Below are positions 9,316 to 19,425 of a stretch of 64,000 nt of DNA, in pieces. Origin of the DNA: Andalucia godoyi (taxonomy: Eukaryota > Discoba > Jakobea > Jakobida > Andaluciidae); NCBI GenBank assembly GCA_009859145.1, contig VRVR01000042.1:85384-149383 (forward strand), written 5' to 3'. The translations under genes were made by a program, and so were the position numbers. The notes beneath the pieces are model-generated. The model was given only the letters and a program-made list of their open reading frames with translations. It made no database searches and had not been told where the DNA came from. Numbering within the stretch: position 1 is the stretch's first letter; each line of letters starts with the position of its first letter.

Positions 9316-10329
9316 ATGAAGGTCCTGTTCATCGCCTGCGTTGCGGCTCTCATTGCCTGCGCCGTTGCCTCCTCGCTCTCCGACCATGAGGCCGAGTTCC
9401 TGTTCAACCAGTGGGCTGCCAAGCACAGCAAGGAGTACAAGTCCTTGTCTGAGCGTGCATACCGCCAGCGGGTTTTCCGTAAGAACATGGATTTCATCGT
9501 TTCCGAGAATGCCAAGGGTAACTCGTACTCTCTTGCCATGAACGAGTTCGGTGACATGACCAACGTCGAGTTCCGCGCCAAGTTCACTGCACCCCTCAAG
9601 AACACCCCCAACATGTTTGCCAACGCCGCTGGACTCCACAAGTACAACGGAGAGGCGCTCCCGACTTCTGTTGACTGGGTTGCAGCCGGAAAGGTCAACC
9701 CCGTCAAGAACCAGCAGCAGTGCGGATCCTGCTGGGCGTTCTCTGCAACTTGCGCCATCGAGTCTGCGTGGGCCATTGCCAAGAACCAGCTTGTCTCGCT
9801 CTCTGAGCAGCAGCTTGTCGACTGCTCTGCAAAGTACGGTAACTCTGGATGCGAAGGTGGACTTATGTCTCAGGCTTTCGAGTACGTCATTGCAAATGGA
9901 GGACAGGACAAGGAGTCCACTTATCCGTACAGAGCCACTGACGGATCTTGCAAGTTCAAGTCGGCCAACATCGGAGCCAAGATCACTTCGTATGTTAACG
10001 TCACTGCAAACTCGAATGCTGACATGATGTCCGCTGTTGCAAAGGGACCCGTTTCCATTGCCATCTATGCTGCTGGAACTTCTTTCCAGTTCTACTCGGA
10101 GGGTGTCTACTCGGACCCGTCGTGCTTGGAAGACATTTCCGACCTTGATCACGGAGTTGTTGTTGTTGGATATGGTCTTTCGGACAACAACAAGCCGTAC
10201 TGGAAGGTTCGTAACTCCTGGGGTCAGTCTTGGGGACAGTCTGGATATATCTATATGGCCCGTGGTACTGGAGCATCTGACTCCAACACCTGCGGACTCC
10301 TTGATATTCCGTCCTACCCTGTCGTTTAA
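9316..10329 (+). CDS. Secreted/lysosomal cathepsin L-like cysteine protease
   Basis: 337-residue preproenzyme of peptidase family C1A. Residues 1-19 form a signal peptide (MKVLFIACVAALIACAVAS). An I29 propeptide with a degenerate ERFNIN helix (ERAYRQRVFRKNMDFI, residues 47-61) follows and runs to about residue 114. The mature enzyme starts near LPTSVDW. The catalytic triad is visible: Cys139 in QCGSCWAFS, His279 in DLDHGVVVVGYG and Asn300 in VRNSWGQSWG; the oxyanion Gln is at 133. GCEGGLM is the standard S2-region motif. The length is normal for cathepsin L. It probably works in digestive vacuoles of a bacterivore. Codon choice is strongly biased to C/G-ending codons, as in the ribosomal genes here, suggesting high expression. 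Confidence 0.95.
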   Translation: MKVLFIACVAALIACAVASSLSDHEAEFLFNQWAAKHSKEYKSLSERAYRQRVFRKNMDFIVSENAKGNSYSLAMNEFGDMTNVEFRAKFTAPLKNTPNMFANAAGLHKYNGEALPTSVDWVAAGKVNPVKNQQQCGSCWAFSATCAIESAWAIAKNQLVSLSEQQLVDCSAKYGNSGCEGGLMSQAFEYVIANGGQDKESTYPYRATDGSCKFKSANIGAKITSYVNVTANSNADMMSAVAKGPVSIAIYAAGTSFQFYSEGVYSDPSCLEDISDLDHGVVVVGYGLSDNNKPYWKVRNSWGQSWGQSGYIYMARGTGASDSNTCGLLDIPSYPVV

Positions 10330-13019
10330 GTTTGGAATGTCTGTTCCGTCCGTTGAATCGGCGTAAATTTGCTCGACTATATATCCACCCTTACTTTTCC
10401 TGATTATTTAATTATTATTATTGTTCTTTTTGATAAAAACAATATTCTCTTATTCTTACAAATTTGCTGCGCAATCGGTGTCGTCAAGACCGAAAAGTCA
10501 TAAAAAGTGTAAGACAAGAACAGGCGCAGTCCACTTGCACGGCGTTTCAAAGCGATTTGAGCCATTTGAGAGAGACACACATGCACATGATCCAGATCAA
10601 TACCCGACCGATACACAGCATCGCAAACGCAACGGAGCAGGGTACACGCGCTCAGCACAGGACGGGTGTGAACCACAGAGGAGCGCGAAACGCTGAGAAT
10701 GCACGTCTGGCATTCCGGGCAAGATACAGACATCATAGAGCATACAGATGAACTCGAGAGTTTAGACATGGAGGTGGGGGGTGGGAGCAATATGTCATTC
10801 CAAAAAACAATCGGAAGACATAAAACGGCCCAATAACTGTCCATTTTGAAAGCATGATTTGCTGAACATCGGTTTTCATCCGTTTGAGCTGTCTCAGATA
10901 ATTGGAGGAGATACTAAATCTGCCTTTGCCGCAAGAAACTCGCTGGTGAATACCGAGGAACACCTATGCTGAATCACCGTCCGCAAGGTCGTTCAGAGAC
11001 AACCGGAGCTCGGGAATACCGGCCAATCTAAAAGAGGTCGCAACAGGGCATTCCAGGCACACACATGCACTCCTGGCAGCTGCGTGGTCCTCGAAGGGAA
11101 CCTCATTGACAAGAATGTGCAACAGCAAATCGGGAAGCGATTAAAAATCACGAAACTAGTCTGCAAACGCGGATCGGAGAACACCATCTGGAAGCTGCAG
11201 CGGTGGTTCTGTTCAAAACGTCGGTAACTGAAGGTGTACGAAAACTGACACATTGTACTTGCGACTGCTGCAAACCGCAATAAGTGCATCTGCTCTTCTA
11301 AACCATGCTGCCGACGGACTGCGGTGGGTAGATTTGTCAGAAAGCTTGTCAGAGGGAAGCAATGAATTGACGTTCTCTTGAAACCCCCGGGACTGTCTGC
11401 AACTGTGGCGTGCAAGGAACACTCTTAAAAATCAGCATAAGGCTGTCGACGATTCTTGCCTTGTTAGAATAACTCAGTACAGTCTTATATCCAAATCTGT
11501 CAGATATTAGTGCATTTAGCTTTACGTCGCAAATTTTCCCTGCGGTGTTTGGCAAATGGTTACAGGAATATGTTAGGTATCAAATGGAAAAACATTCTCA
11601 TATCATGGGTGATTACCTTTCAGGATGAAACAAACCAGATCCCAGGTTGATTACGCAAAAACACCTCCGGAAAGAAATAAAATGTAAAGCAAAGTGCTTT
11701 CCTATCCTGAAAGAAATAGCTGCAACGCAGACATCACATGGACATATTCTGACAGGTTGCAGGTAACTCACCGAACAGAGAGCGTCTTGACCACCGTTCG
11801 TGGATCAGTAAGATTTGAATGCGAGTCTGTGGCTTCTGACATGGCGATTCTCCAAAACTACTCTCTTGTCGCCTCTCCGTCTCACAACCTCATCAGTTGA
11901 AAAATTGGTAAGCTTACTTTATCCAGTGTTATCCATCGTCCGGCGGAGTCTCCGAACAAACATCCTCAGTGGTCTCCACTTGTCACGAATTGTCTGATTA
12001 TTCAGAAAAGATATCGTTTGCATTCATCTGCGATGTATGGTATTTGAGTCATCATGCTGTTTTGCACAAAGAGAGCGCAAGCGCCGGGTTCCACACCTCT
12101 AGCTTTCGTCGAGCTGCTCGCTGAGTGTGCAATTCTGAATGTGTGTTTCCGCATGAATCTGAGCTGTTCACTCTTTTTGCGTGAAGAGAGTTTTGTCTTC
12201 TTGTGGAACACCACCAGCCAAAATCTCGTCACTGCGTGCCTGTTGTGCCGCGTAATCAGCATTTCTTGATTTCTGCTTCTTTCGGATTCCCCCCTTTTTA
12301 GGAATTGTTTCGTGATCATGTTCGAGTTTCATTTTCCCGCCGGCATCTGAAGTCCAGCCTCCAGCCAGTCAGTTTCTCTTGGTGGTAATGCACGTTGAGG
12401 CACTCCACGGCTGAGTATTCGATCTTCTGCTACAGAAAGACGTGTCGTGTTTTTAATGCTTCTGGACTACTCTTCATCTGTCCTTCTCATTCCTTTTCCT
12501 TTCGGTTTCTCCTTTGAACGTCATTGTTTTTGGCTTTACAATGTTGTTTTCTCCCGCCCCCATCATGTACTGTTTTGCATTGATATGCCGAAAATCTCGA
12601 ATGTCGCGCCTTGAACGTTGCAGCTCATGCATGGAGGGAAGTGACTCAGGCGCTGCCCGTTCCTAACCAATCGTTTGTGCACGATGTCGCGGTTTTTTGT
12701 TTGTTGACGAAGCATTGCGCAATGTTTCTCTCGTTTGCAGAAAATCAGGATGGGCAGTTCTCTTTTGGGTGTTATTACCACTTCCGGAGTTCGTCAGTTC
12801 TGTAATGGAGGGGGGGGGGGGTGTTCCGGTTCGATGTGTTGTTGTTCTTTGGGGGTTTTTGCGAATCGGATGTCCGTCCCTGCCGTACTTGTCAACCCGT
12901 TGTCGACATGTGTCTATCTGTGATTCTCTTCATTTCTTTTTGAGCCAACAAAAAATAAATAAATCACAGCCAGGTTTGTGGAAATAGATCGGCTTTCTCA
13001 CAAGCAAGGTTGGCAACGC
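10330..13019. other. 2.7-kb gene-poor region
   Basis: Between cathepsin L and the NEK kinase I find no convincing gene, tRNA or rRNA. Several 60-140-codon frames exist, mostly on the minus strand (10733-10963, 10993-11415, 11349-11555, 12002-12319), but none has recognisable texture or clear splice links. The region could be a decayed gene, a long noncoding RNA or a multi-exon gene I cannot assemble. It contains an E2F-like TTTTCCCGCC at 12332-12341 and a 12-G run at 12810-12821. Confidence 0.5.
10404..10769 (-). other. Weak open frame, possibly a small Cys-containing protein
   Basis: 121-codon minus-strand frame from ATG 10769. It has a CPECQTCI-type cysteine cluster near the start, a plausible helical middle (LLRCVCDAVYRSGIDLD) and a low-complexity end. 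The stop lies 74 bp past the stop of the convergent cathepsin gene. No family is recognised; it may be chance. Confidence 0.15.
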
Positions 13020-14891
13020 ATGTCTCGGTCTTCGCTGAGTGATTTCGAAATCCTTCGAGAAATAGGCCGTGGATCGTATGGTGTTGTTTTCAAGGTGCGG
13101 AGGAAAACAGACGGGCTGATCTATGTTATCAAACAGATCAACATTTCACAGTTGTCTGAAAAAGAGCAGCACGATGCCGTGTCCGAGGTGAAGATTCTGG
13201 GGTCCATTTCGTCCCCACATGTCGTTAGATACTATGATTCGTTTATCGACGATGGGAAACTGAATATTGTGATGGAAATCGCAGAACACGGCTCTCTACA
13301 TGATTTGATCCGTCGATCTCAAGGCAAAAAGCTGTTGGAGAACACTATCTGGAATTTTTCGATCCAGATCTGCATCGGGCTCTACCACATCCATACTAGC
13401 AAAGTTCTCCACAGAGACATCAAGTCAATGAACATATTTCTGGATTCGAAAGACCAAGTGAAGATCGGTGACTTTGGTGTAGCAAAAGTGTTGGAAACAA
13501 CTTCCCATATGGCCGACACACTCGTCGGCACTCCGTACTATCTTTCTCCCGAGCTGTGCGAGAACAAGCCGTACAATTCCAAGTCCGATGTGTGGGCGTT
13601 GGGTTGCATCCTATATGAACTTACAACCCTCAAGCATCCTTTCGATGCTGCTAATCAAGGGGCCTTGATTTTGAAAATTGTCCGTGGAAAGTATCCTCCC
13701 ATTCCGTCTGTGTACAGTGCGGAGCTTCGAGAACTGGTGGACATTTGTCTTTCCAGAAATGTGGCCAAGCGGCCGACCGTGGAGGAGATTCTGCGCAAAC
13801 CTTCTGTCATTGCTAAAGCAAGGGCTCTCAAGATATCGACGTTTCCATCCGAATTACTGACCCGGAATTCAGCGCCACCGAGTTCATCAAGACTTGAGGG
13901 ATATGATGCAAAGGTCGATACTGGTGCTAGCGGACCTCGCGATAATGTGAACAATGACCGTCCACCTCGTCCAGCATCGGCCTCCAGACGACTGCCACCA
14001 GGGTCGATTTCGCATCAACCACGAGTGCGGGCGCGCCCCGGTTTGCGAACCACGCAGATGTCGCCTCCGGCAAGAGCTCCGGTTCCAGTTCATATGCCGC
14101 CAGCACCAAGTGCTGTGCTGCCACCCTCTGCTTCCTCCTCCAATGTGCCTGTTGTCGCCGTACCTCCTGCTGGACACAAAGTGTATCGAGAAGATTCATC
14201 CGTTTCGAACATCAGCGGTTGTTCCACACAGAGAAACCGGGTGAGCATCCGCGATCTCCAGCGCGAAGAAGCGAGATTTCAAGACATTGCGGACGTTGGT
14301 CGCCTTCCGGATATTCCTCATGGAAAGGTAGCATCCGTTACAAACAATGCACTGGAAAGTGAGAAGTCGGACAGCGATTCTTTTGTAGAACTCTCTGACG
14401 ATGACGTGGAAATCTACGAACCTCCTTCAGATGGAATTGAAGGCCAAGTAATTGAAGGGGAGGATGTGAAATGGAACGTATCAGAAGATCCTAGTCATTT
14501 TGGGGCACTCGAGCGAAAGCGACTGAGGGAGATCAACGCACTTCTGGATAGGTGTTCGGAATTGCGAGGGACGTTAGAAGAATCGCTTCTCCTGTGCCAA
14601 AAGCGGATCGGGGTGGCGAAGACGAAGGAAGTGTTGGATTTTTTGCGCAGCATTGCCGATGAAAACGATGCTAATGACGATCTGCAGCTGGACGAGGAAG
14701 CTCTCGAGCGACGAGAGAGGGCTAAAGCCGAAGAGGTGCATCGTTTTGTATTTGGCCGTATCGCTTTTACAGATGCAGATCTTATTACCATGTTCTACAA
14801 AGTACTGTATTGCGAGAATGAGATGCGGGACACTGAGTGTCAGATTACAAATTTAATACCTTCCAACGCAAGTCTCTCCAAAGTCTTATAG
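13020..14891 (+). CDS. NIMA-related (NEK) serine/threonine protein kinase
   Basis: 623 residues from ATG 13020. The kinase domain covers about residues 8-270: glycine loop GRGSYG (16-21), lysine in YVIKQI (K38), alpha-C Glu56, HRDIKSMNIF catalytic loop (131-140), DFGVAK (151-156), TLVGTPYYLSPEL activation segment and SDVWALGCILYEL. The HRDIKxxNIF and GTPYYLSPE spellings mark the NEK family, closest in feel to NEK1/3/5. The tail has a Pro/Ser-rich stretch (300-400), an acidic section and a helical C-terminus beginning ERKRLREINALLD. NEKs act in mitotic entry, centrosome/basal-body duplication and cilium length. No coiled coil as long as in NEK1 is present. The frame extends upstream to a GTG at 12978, but ATG 13020 is the natural start. 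Confidence 0.93.
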   Translation: MSRSSLSDFEILREIGRGSYGVVFKVRRKTDGLIYVIKQINISQLSEKEQHDAVSEVKILGSISSPHVVRYYDSFIDDGKLNIVMEIAEHGSLHDLIRRSQGKKLLENTIWNFSIQICIGLYHIHTSKVLHRDIKSMNIFLDSKDQVKIGDFGVAKVLETTSHMADTLVGTPYYLSPELCENKPYNSKSDVWALGCILYELTTLKHPFDAANQGALILKIVRGKYPPIPSVYSAELRELVDICLSRNVAKRPTVEEILRKPSVIAKARALKISTFPSELLTRNSAPPSSSRLEGYDAKVDTGASGPRDNVNNDRPPRPASASRRLPPGSISHQPRVRARPGLRTTQMSPPARAPVPVHMPPAPSAVLPPSASSSNVPVVAVPPAGHKVYREDSSVSNISGCSTQRNRVSIRDLQREEARFQDIADVGRLPDIPHGKVASVTNNALESEKSDSDSFVELSDDDVEIYEPPSDGIEGQVIEGEDVKWNVSEDPSHFGALERKRLREINALLDRCSELRGTLEESLLLCQKRIGVAKTKEVLDFLRSIADENDANDDLQLDEEALERRERAKAEEVHRFVFGRIAFTDADLITMFYKVLYCENEMRDTECQITNLIPSNASLSKVL

Positions 14892-15425
14892 CATGAGGAA
14901 CAGCAATGTGGCAGTCAGCTTGTGACTTTTTTTTTGGTGTCAAAACTTTTGTTCTGAAAAGTCGTTGGAATCTTGCTCCTCACGGTTCACAGACTGCACA
15001 AATTCGGTGTGTGTGCGTGCATTCAGGTCATTTTTTGAGCACCGGGTGCTGTCGCTAACGTGAGATCCACGCACGCCACCTCTGTGCGTTGACATTTTTA
15101 TTTCCAATGGACGTAACTGGAGTCCGCGGAAGTCCTGAGACTATCTTGAATGTGGGGGGTCGTCATCGGGGGATGGGGAAACGATAAATCCCCTGTTTCC
15201 TTGCAGATGATTCCGAGCCTTGAGATGCTCCGACGCAATAAAGTATTAATGCAGCCAATCATAGCGCACACCCCGTTGTCGATGGCGACTTTACAGTTTT
15301 GTGGCTTGAGTCCGCTGTGTGCTTTTCCTTTATGAAAATCCATCTCTTGAAAATCCGGAATCGCTCTGCGCTGTGCAATTCTTGTTGTGAATTTCTATCT
15401 CGTTCCTTGCGAGAATTTCTTCATT
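14892..15425. other. Intergenic region
   Basis: 534 bp between two same-strand genes, T-rich, with no gene or RNA recognised. Confidence 0.5.
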
Positions 15426-17039
15426 ATGTCTTCTCACCGTCTTTTCGGAACCTCAGTATCGTCGTTGCAGAATTCTGCAGTTTTTCGAATTCGAGGAGCT
15501 GTGCTGAAGGAGGATTTTGAGAATGCACACCGAATTTTCCAACATACCGTTCAAAAGTGTCGTGCGATTCGCAGTTCTGCGAATGTCACGTTTTCCCCGA
15601 AACAAAGTCTCCTATGTGCTGCCTCCACATACGCCAAGTTATCAGGGGACGATAAATATATATCAGAAGTGAAGAAGCTGGTATCATCATTTGGAATTCC
15701 GAAACTGCAGCACGCCTCTTCAATTGAATCAGAGTTGTTTCTTGCTTGCTCTCGGCAAGAATTTCATCTTGCCTGCAGCCTTCTTGACAAGCTGGAAGAC
15801 AAGGCACCTGCTGTGAAAATTCTTTTGTCTGCTCTATCATCATCACTGATTAGTGTGTTCAACAACGAGAGCATACTCAATTCCGTGGGCAAACGGACAG
15901 CTGCGACAGTTGCCGGTTCACTGCGCGTTTCCGAGAACATGTCCTGGACTGATGCTCGAGAATTATACAAATCTGTGCGCGCTCATCATTCTTCCTTGTC
16001 GGAACAGATTGAAAACACAGACATGATTGTTTTGTTTGCCGACGTCTTGCACAATTTGAACAGTCATCGAGACGTCTATGTGCAACGCATCGAATCATTT
16101 ATTGTTGACCATCCACAAGCACAATATATGAACCTCTGGAGACAGTTTCCACTGCCTCTCATGAAATCCGTTCCTTCCTTACTTGATCGCCAAGTATTCG
16201 CTGGAATCATCAGGTGCTTGGAATTGTTGCGAGCTCCCTTGCAAACGAAATGTTCCGTTCTACGAGACGCCTCTCATAAGGCTGGGGGCATTTCCATTTG
16301 CACTGCATTATTCGATTCTAGTATGCAGCAGTTCCGTCAGATGCAAAACTCTGGGACCGAAGCTGTGAACGACGAGTTGCATACATTGTTTTCGTGTTTT
16401 CGGTTTTACATGCGTAGCATTGTGCGTGCTCGACGTTGGGAGGCCGCCTTAGAGCTTGTGGACCATTCTTTCTTGCAGCAGTCGGAGAGTTTAGACCTGT
16501 TAGGAACCCAGTTTTCCCTTGCATCGTATCTGATCAAACATTCCATTTTGCGACCGGATTTCAAGAATCAGTCCGTCTTCCCCGATCTGACTGCAATGTC
16601 TCGTGTTGCAAATGACATGCTGAAACAGGCGTTCTTGTATCCGGCGGTGTATCCACATGCAATTGGACCTGGCAGCGAGATCTCCTCGGAACTTCAAAGT
16701 GGATATCCGTGGAGACGGACAGAAATGCTGTTGGTTCTGTTTTCATTTTACTCCAACACTGAAATCCAAGACTTCTCAAGGGCGATTGAAACACTTGATG
16801 TTCTGCGGACGAGCGCATCTGCAGTTCAGCCATCCGAACGGGCATGTGCCAACCTCGTTTCCGGGGTTCTCCAACGGATGCAGACCGAAACTGCGCGATG
16901 TGCCGTGCATGAGAGGCTGCTTGCGGATCCGCAGAAGTTCCTGAGCGGTCCGCACTGGGACTACACATACCTTATGGATTCAGGAGCGGGCACGCGTTCT
17001 ATTCCATCCTTATTCAATTTTGAAGAAGACGAAGACTAG
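15426..17039 (+). CDS. Unknown helical-repeat protein, possibly organellar PPR-like
   Basis: 537 residues from ATG 15426. The start is poor in acidic residues with spaced Arg/Lys (MSSHRLFGTSVSSLQNSAVFRIRG), consistent with a mitochondrial presequence. The remainder is a string of paired amphipathic helices (for example ENAHRIFQHTVQKCRAI, LACSRQEFHLACSLLDKLED, RARRWEAALELVDHSFLQ, RAIETLDVLRTSASAVQPSE) with the texture of pentatricopeptide or TPR-like repeats, though the PPR consensus is weak. It ends FNFEEDED. If PPR, it would act in mitochondrial RNA metabolism. I cannot name it. Confidence 0.6.
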   Translation: MSSHRLFGTSVSSLQNSAVFRIRGAVLKEDFENAHRIFQHTVQKCRAIRSSANVTFSPKQSLLCAASTYAKLSGDDKYISEVKKLVSSFGIPKLQHASSIESELFLACSRQEFHLACSLLDKLEDKAPAVKILLSALSSSLISVFNNESILNSVGKRTAATVAGSLRVSENMSWTDARELYKSVRAHHSSLSEQIENTDMIVLFADVLHNLNSHRDVYVQRIESFIVDHPQAQYMNLWRQFPLPLMKSVPSLLDRQVFAGIIRCLELLRAPLQTKCSVLRDASHKAGGISICTALFDSSMQQFRQMQNSGTEAVNDELHTLFSCFRFYMRSIVRARRWEAALELVDHSFLQQSESLDLLGTQFSLASYLIKHSILRPDFKNQSVFPDLTAMSRVANDMLKQAFLYPAVYPHAIGPGSEISSELQSGYPWRRTEMLLVLFSFYSNTEIQDFSRAIETLDVLRTSASAVQPSERACANLVSGVLQRMQTETARCAVHERLLADPQKFLSGPHWDYTYLMDSGAGTRSIPSLFNFEEDED

Positions 17040-17078
17040 AGAAACCCCCTCTTCCCTTCCCTCCTAGAGAGCTGTTGT

Positions 17079-17399
17079 TCACATTCCAATTTTCTGTCGC
17101 TTCGGTTCGGGCATTTCAAATGCAGAAACTAGCTCTTCAAAGTGCTTGCGCTGTGACTCGGTATCTTCGAAACCGTCTTCCGCATCATCGTCTGTCTCCA
17201 CTTTTTCGGGCATTGCAATAGACGAGTACTGTGCAATAAATGTTGTTAACACGCTGTTCACAGCTACGCGCATCAAGTTCGCACTCTCTTGCAGGCGAAC
17301 AATACCCGACGACAGAATGGGCTTGTCATCCGGAAGTCGCACTTGGGAAATGCCATCGGGAGCCACTACAAATCCCCGGACAACAGGCACTAGACTCAT
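17079..17399 (-). CDS. Small unknown protein with acidic/NLS-like tail; distant Pcc1 possibility
   Basis: 106 residues from ATG 17399, convergent with the preceding gene (gap about 40 bp). Residues 25-60 (ILSSGIVRLQESANLMRVAVNSVL) loosely recall the helix with LRVSVNSFL in Pcc1/LAGE3, a KEOPS tRNA-modification subunit. The first half of that fold is poorly matched, so this is a weak hint. The C-terminal 40 residues are acidic and end PKRQKIGM, a possible nuclear signal. The frame continues upstream to a TTG at 17456, and an upstream exon cannot be excluded. Confidence 0.45.
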   Translation of the reverse strand: MSLVPVVRGFVVAPDGISQVRLPDDKPILSSGIVRLQESANLMRVAVNSVLTTFIAQYSSIAMPEKVETDDDAEDGFEDTESQRKHFEELVSAFEMPEPKRQKIGM

Positions 17400-17644
17400 C
17401 AGATCCAAGCTACTCGGGAGAGACCGATGGAGACCGATGGAGACGAATGGAAGCAAAATCTCCCAATACCCTTTTGGATTTTTTGAATTTGGTTTTGCAA
17501 ATGTGTGTGGGAGAAGATGAGGTGTTTTCTTTTTTGTTTTTTCGCATTTAACGGATTGGAATCACTTGATGCAAGCTGCCTCGGGCTTTCTTTGCAGTTT
17601 TTTGCTGCTTGTTAGCCTAACGAACCTGAAATCCGGCACAAAGC

Positions 17645-17653
17645 TAACCCTAG
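17645..17653 (+). promoter_or_regulatory. Telo-box (TAACCCTAG) upstream of RPS15
   Basis: The nonamer TAACCCTAG, reverse complement CTAGGGTTA, lies about 134 bp before the RPS15 ATG. The identical nonamer in the other orientation precedes RPLP2. AACCCTA telo-boxes are known activators of ribosomal-protein and translation genes in plants. A regulatory role here is inferred from this pairing. Confidence 0.55.
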
Positions 17654-17786
17654 CTCCCCAATAGCCATTTTTTCCCCTGCAAGCCCAGTTTTTTTTTCCT
17701 TTGCTCAATTTTTCAATTTTGTTCGTCTCGAATCTGGTTTTTTTCTTTTTCTTTTTGTTGTGACCGAGCACCTATACTCCTCAAGC

Positions 17787-18422
17787 ATGGCAGACAAGAG
17801 CACTAAGTTGGAGGAACTTAAGAAGAAGCGTACCTTCCGCAAGTATTCGTTCCGTGGAGTCGAACTCGACAACCTCCTGGATCTCAATGACGAGCAGTTT
17901 GCCCAGATGCTTACTTGCCGCCATCGCCGAAAGTTCAACCGAGGCGTCAAGCTTGGAGTGCAGACCCTTCTGAAGAAGTGCCGCAAGTCCGTATGTGTCT
18001 TTTTTCGTTTTTCTTTCTTTCTTTTTTGCAGATTGTCAACGAGATGACATACTATATGGGAATCTCTCTGAGTCTTTTGATGATTACTTTTACTTCTGAT
18101 TGGCAAATCTGTTTCTGGTTTTTGTTTATGAACTTGGTTACTGATGAGGTGTTTTGTTTTTCCACATGTTTAGAAGAAGGACCTCAAGATTGGTGAGAAG
18201 CCTGAGCCCGTGAAGACTCATCTTCGTAACGTTACCATTGTTCCCGATATGATCGGCTCTGTCATCGGAGTGTACAACGGAAAGGGTTTTGTTGCAGTCG
18301 ATGTCAAGGCAGACATGCTCGGATACTACCTTGGTGAGTTCGCACTTACCTACAAGCCTGTCGGTCACGGTCGTGCTGGTGCCGCTGCCACTGCCGCCGC
18401 CGCCAAGTTTATGCCGGTTTAA
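17787..18422 (+). CDS. RPS15: 40S ribosomal protein S15 (uS19), two exons
   Basis: Exon 1 is 17787-17990 and exon 2 is 18174-18422; the 183-bp intron runs GTATGT...TTTAG, phase 0. The 150-residue product matches uS19: [28 protein letters not shown], then [27 protein letters not shown] and [15 protein letters not shown]. The protein sits on the head of the small subunit near the decoding site. The intron also contains a second good acceptor (TTTTTTGCAG ending 18031). Using it would read an unrelated frame to a TGA near 18196, so it is probably cryptic or regulatory. A telo-box and a T-rich leader precede the gene. Exon boundaries are supported by homology on both sides. Confidence 0.95.
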
Positions 18423-19425
18423 GAATGTTTTAGATTGGTTCTGTTTGTAAATCAAGCGTTTTCTTTTCTTTTCGTCGTTGTGCGCGTGCTCTTTTCTTCT
18501 TTTCTTCGTTCACATTTTCCTTTTGGATGTTGCGGGGCGTGCTCTCCGTCTCGGCCTTGCAGTGCATTGCACAACCGACGCATCGCATTGCAGCTCGGTC
18601 ATCCATTACTGAGCGGTGATTGGGGGAGGTGATGCGGGCCATTGGCCCATTGCGACCATTTGCAAGCGGCCAGCAGAGAGCTGCTCTCCCTACTGTAGTC
18701 AAACGAAAACGGACCGCTCGCCAAATCATGAATCATTATTGACCACCGGATAAGGACAGATCCAAGCCACATGCCTTTTTGTTTTGTTTTTCATTTGAAG
18801 GCGAGCACCAACTCTTCAATGCAGTTTGCACTGCATCAAAGGGTCATCGCAGCCAGCATATTCTCCCAGTCGATTCAACATTCATAAAGGAACGTTGGAG
18901 GAACAGAATGTAGTCGGCGAACGACGCCGCGCCTGACGACGCTTTTGTCTTTGCTCCTTCTTGTTCTCTGACTTGAAAAAAAAGTGCATTCCGAACGCAA
19001 TTCGATCTCACATCTTCGTGATGTGATGATCATCGGCTTGCTCAGCAAGTTGCGACGAGAGGGGAATCAATGGGTTTCTTGGCTCTCGGTATCTCCGGGC
19101 ACGGCCGGTTTGAGTTTGCTGGGAAGACTCCTCTTTGGAGCCATGAGATGTGCCTCGTCTCTGATGAAAGGTGCTGCTTGAGGGTTCGATAAAAGACAAA
19201 CAGAAAATAATTGAATGAAAGAAGAAAAAAATGTGAAGAATGAAGAAAATTCTGGACTTGACTACGGTAGGAAACATTGTACTGTTTGATGCTCAATGTT
19301 GATACACAAAACGGTCAACCGTTGTTGATATCTGATTTTTCCCCTCCGGTTTCCGCCACCAGTCAAATTATTTATTTCTCCCTCCCTTCCTTTTTTGTGT
19401 TTTATTTATCGATTTAGAAAGCTAG
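18423..19425. other. 1-kb intergenic region
   Basis: No protein gene recognised. It contains two short perfect inverted repeats (GGGCCATTGGCCC near 18638, and ATGCAGT-TTGC-ACTGCAT near 18819) and a GTGATGATC...CTGATGA pair (about 19022-19165), which recalls C and D boxes but is too far apart for a standard snoRNA. An unrecognised noncoding RNA is possible. Confidence 0.4.

Noticed and set aside
18430-18729. 99-codon minus-strand frame after RPS15
   Set aside because: Composition random (Arg/Lys from T-rich 3' UTR complement), no homology.
19022-19165. C-box and D-box-like pair suggesting a snoRNA
   Set aside because: Separation is too long and no terminal stem could be found.
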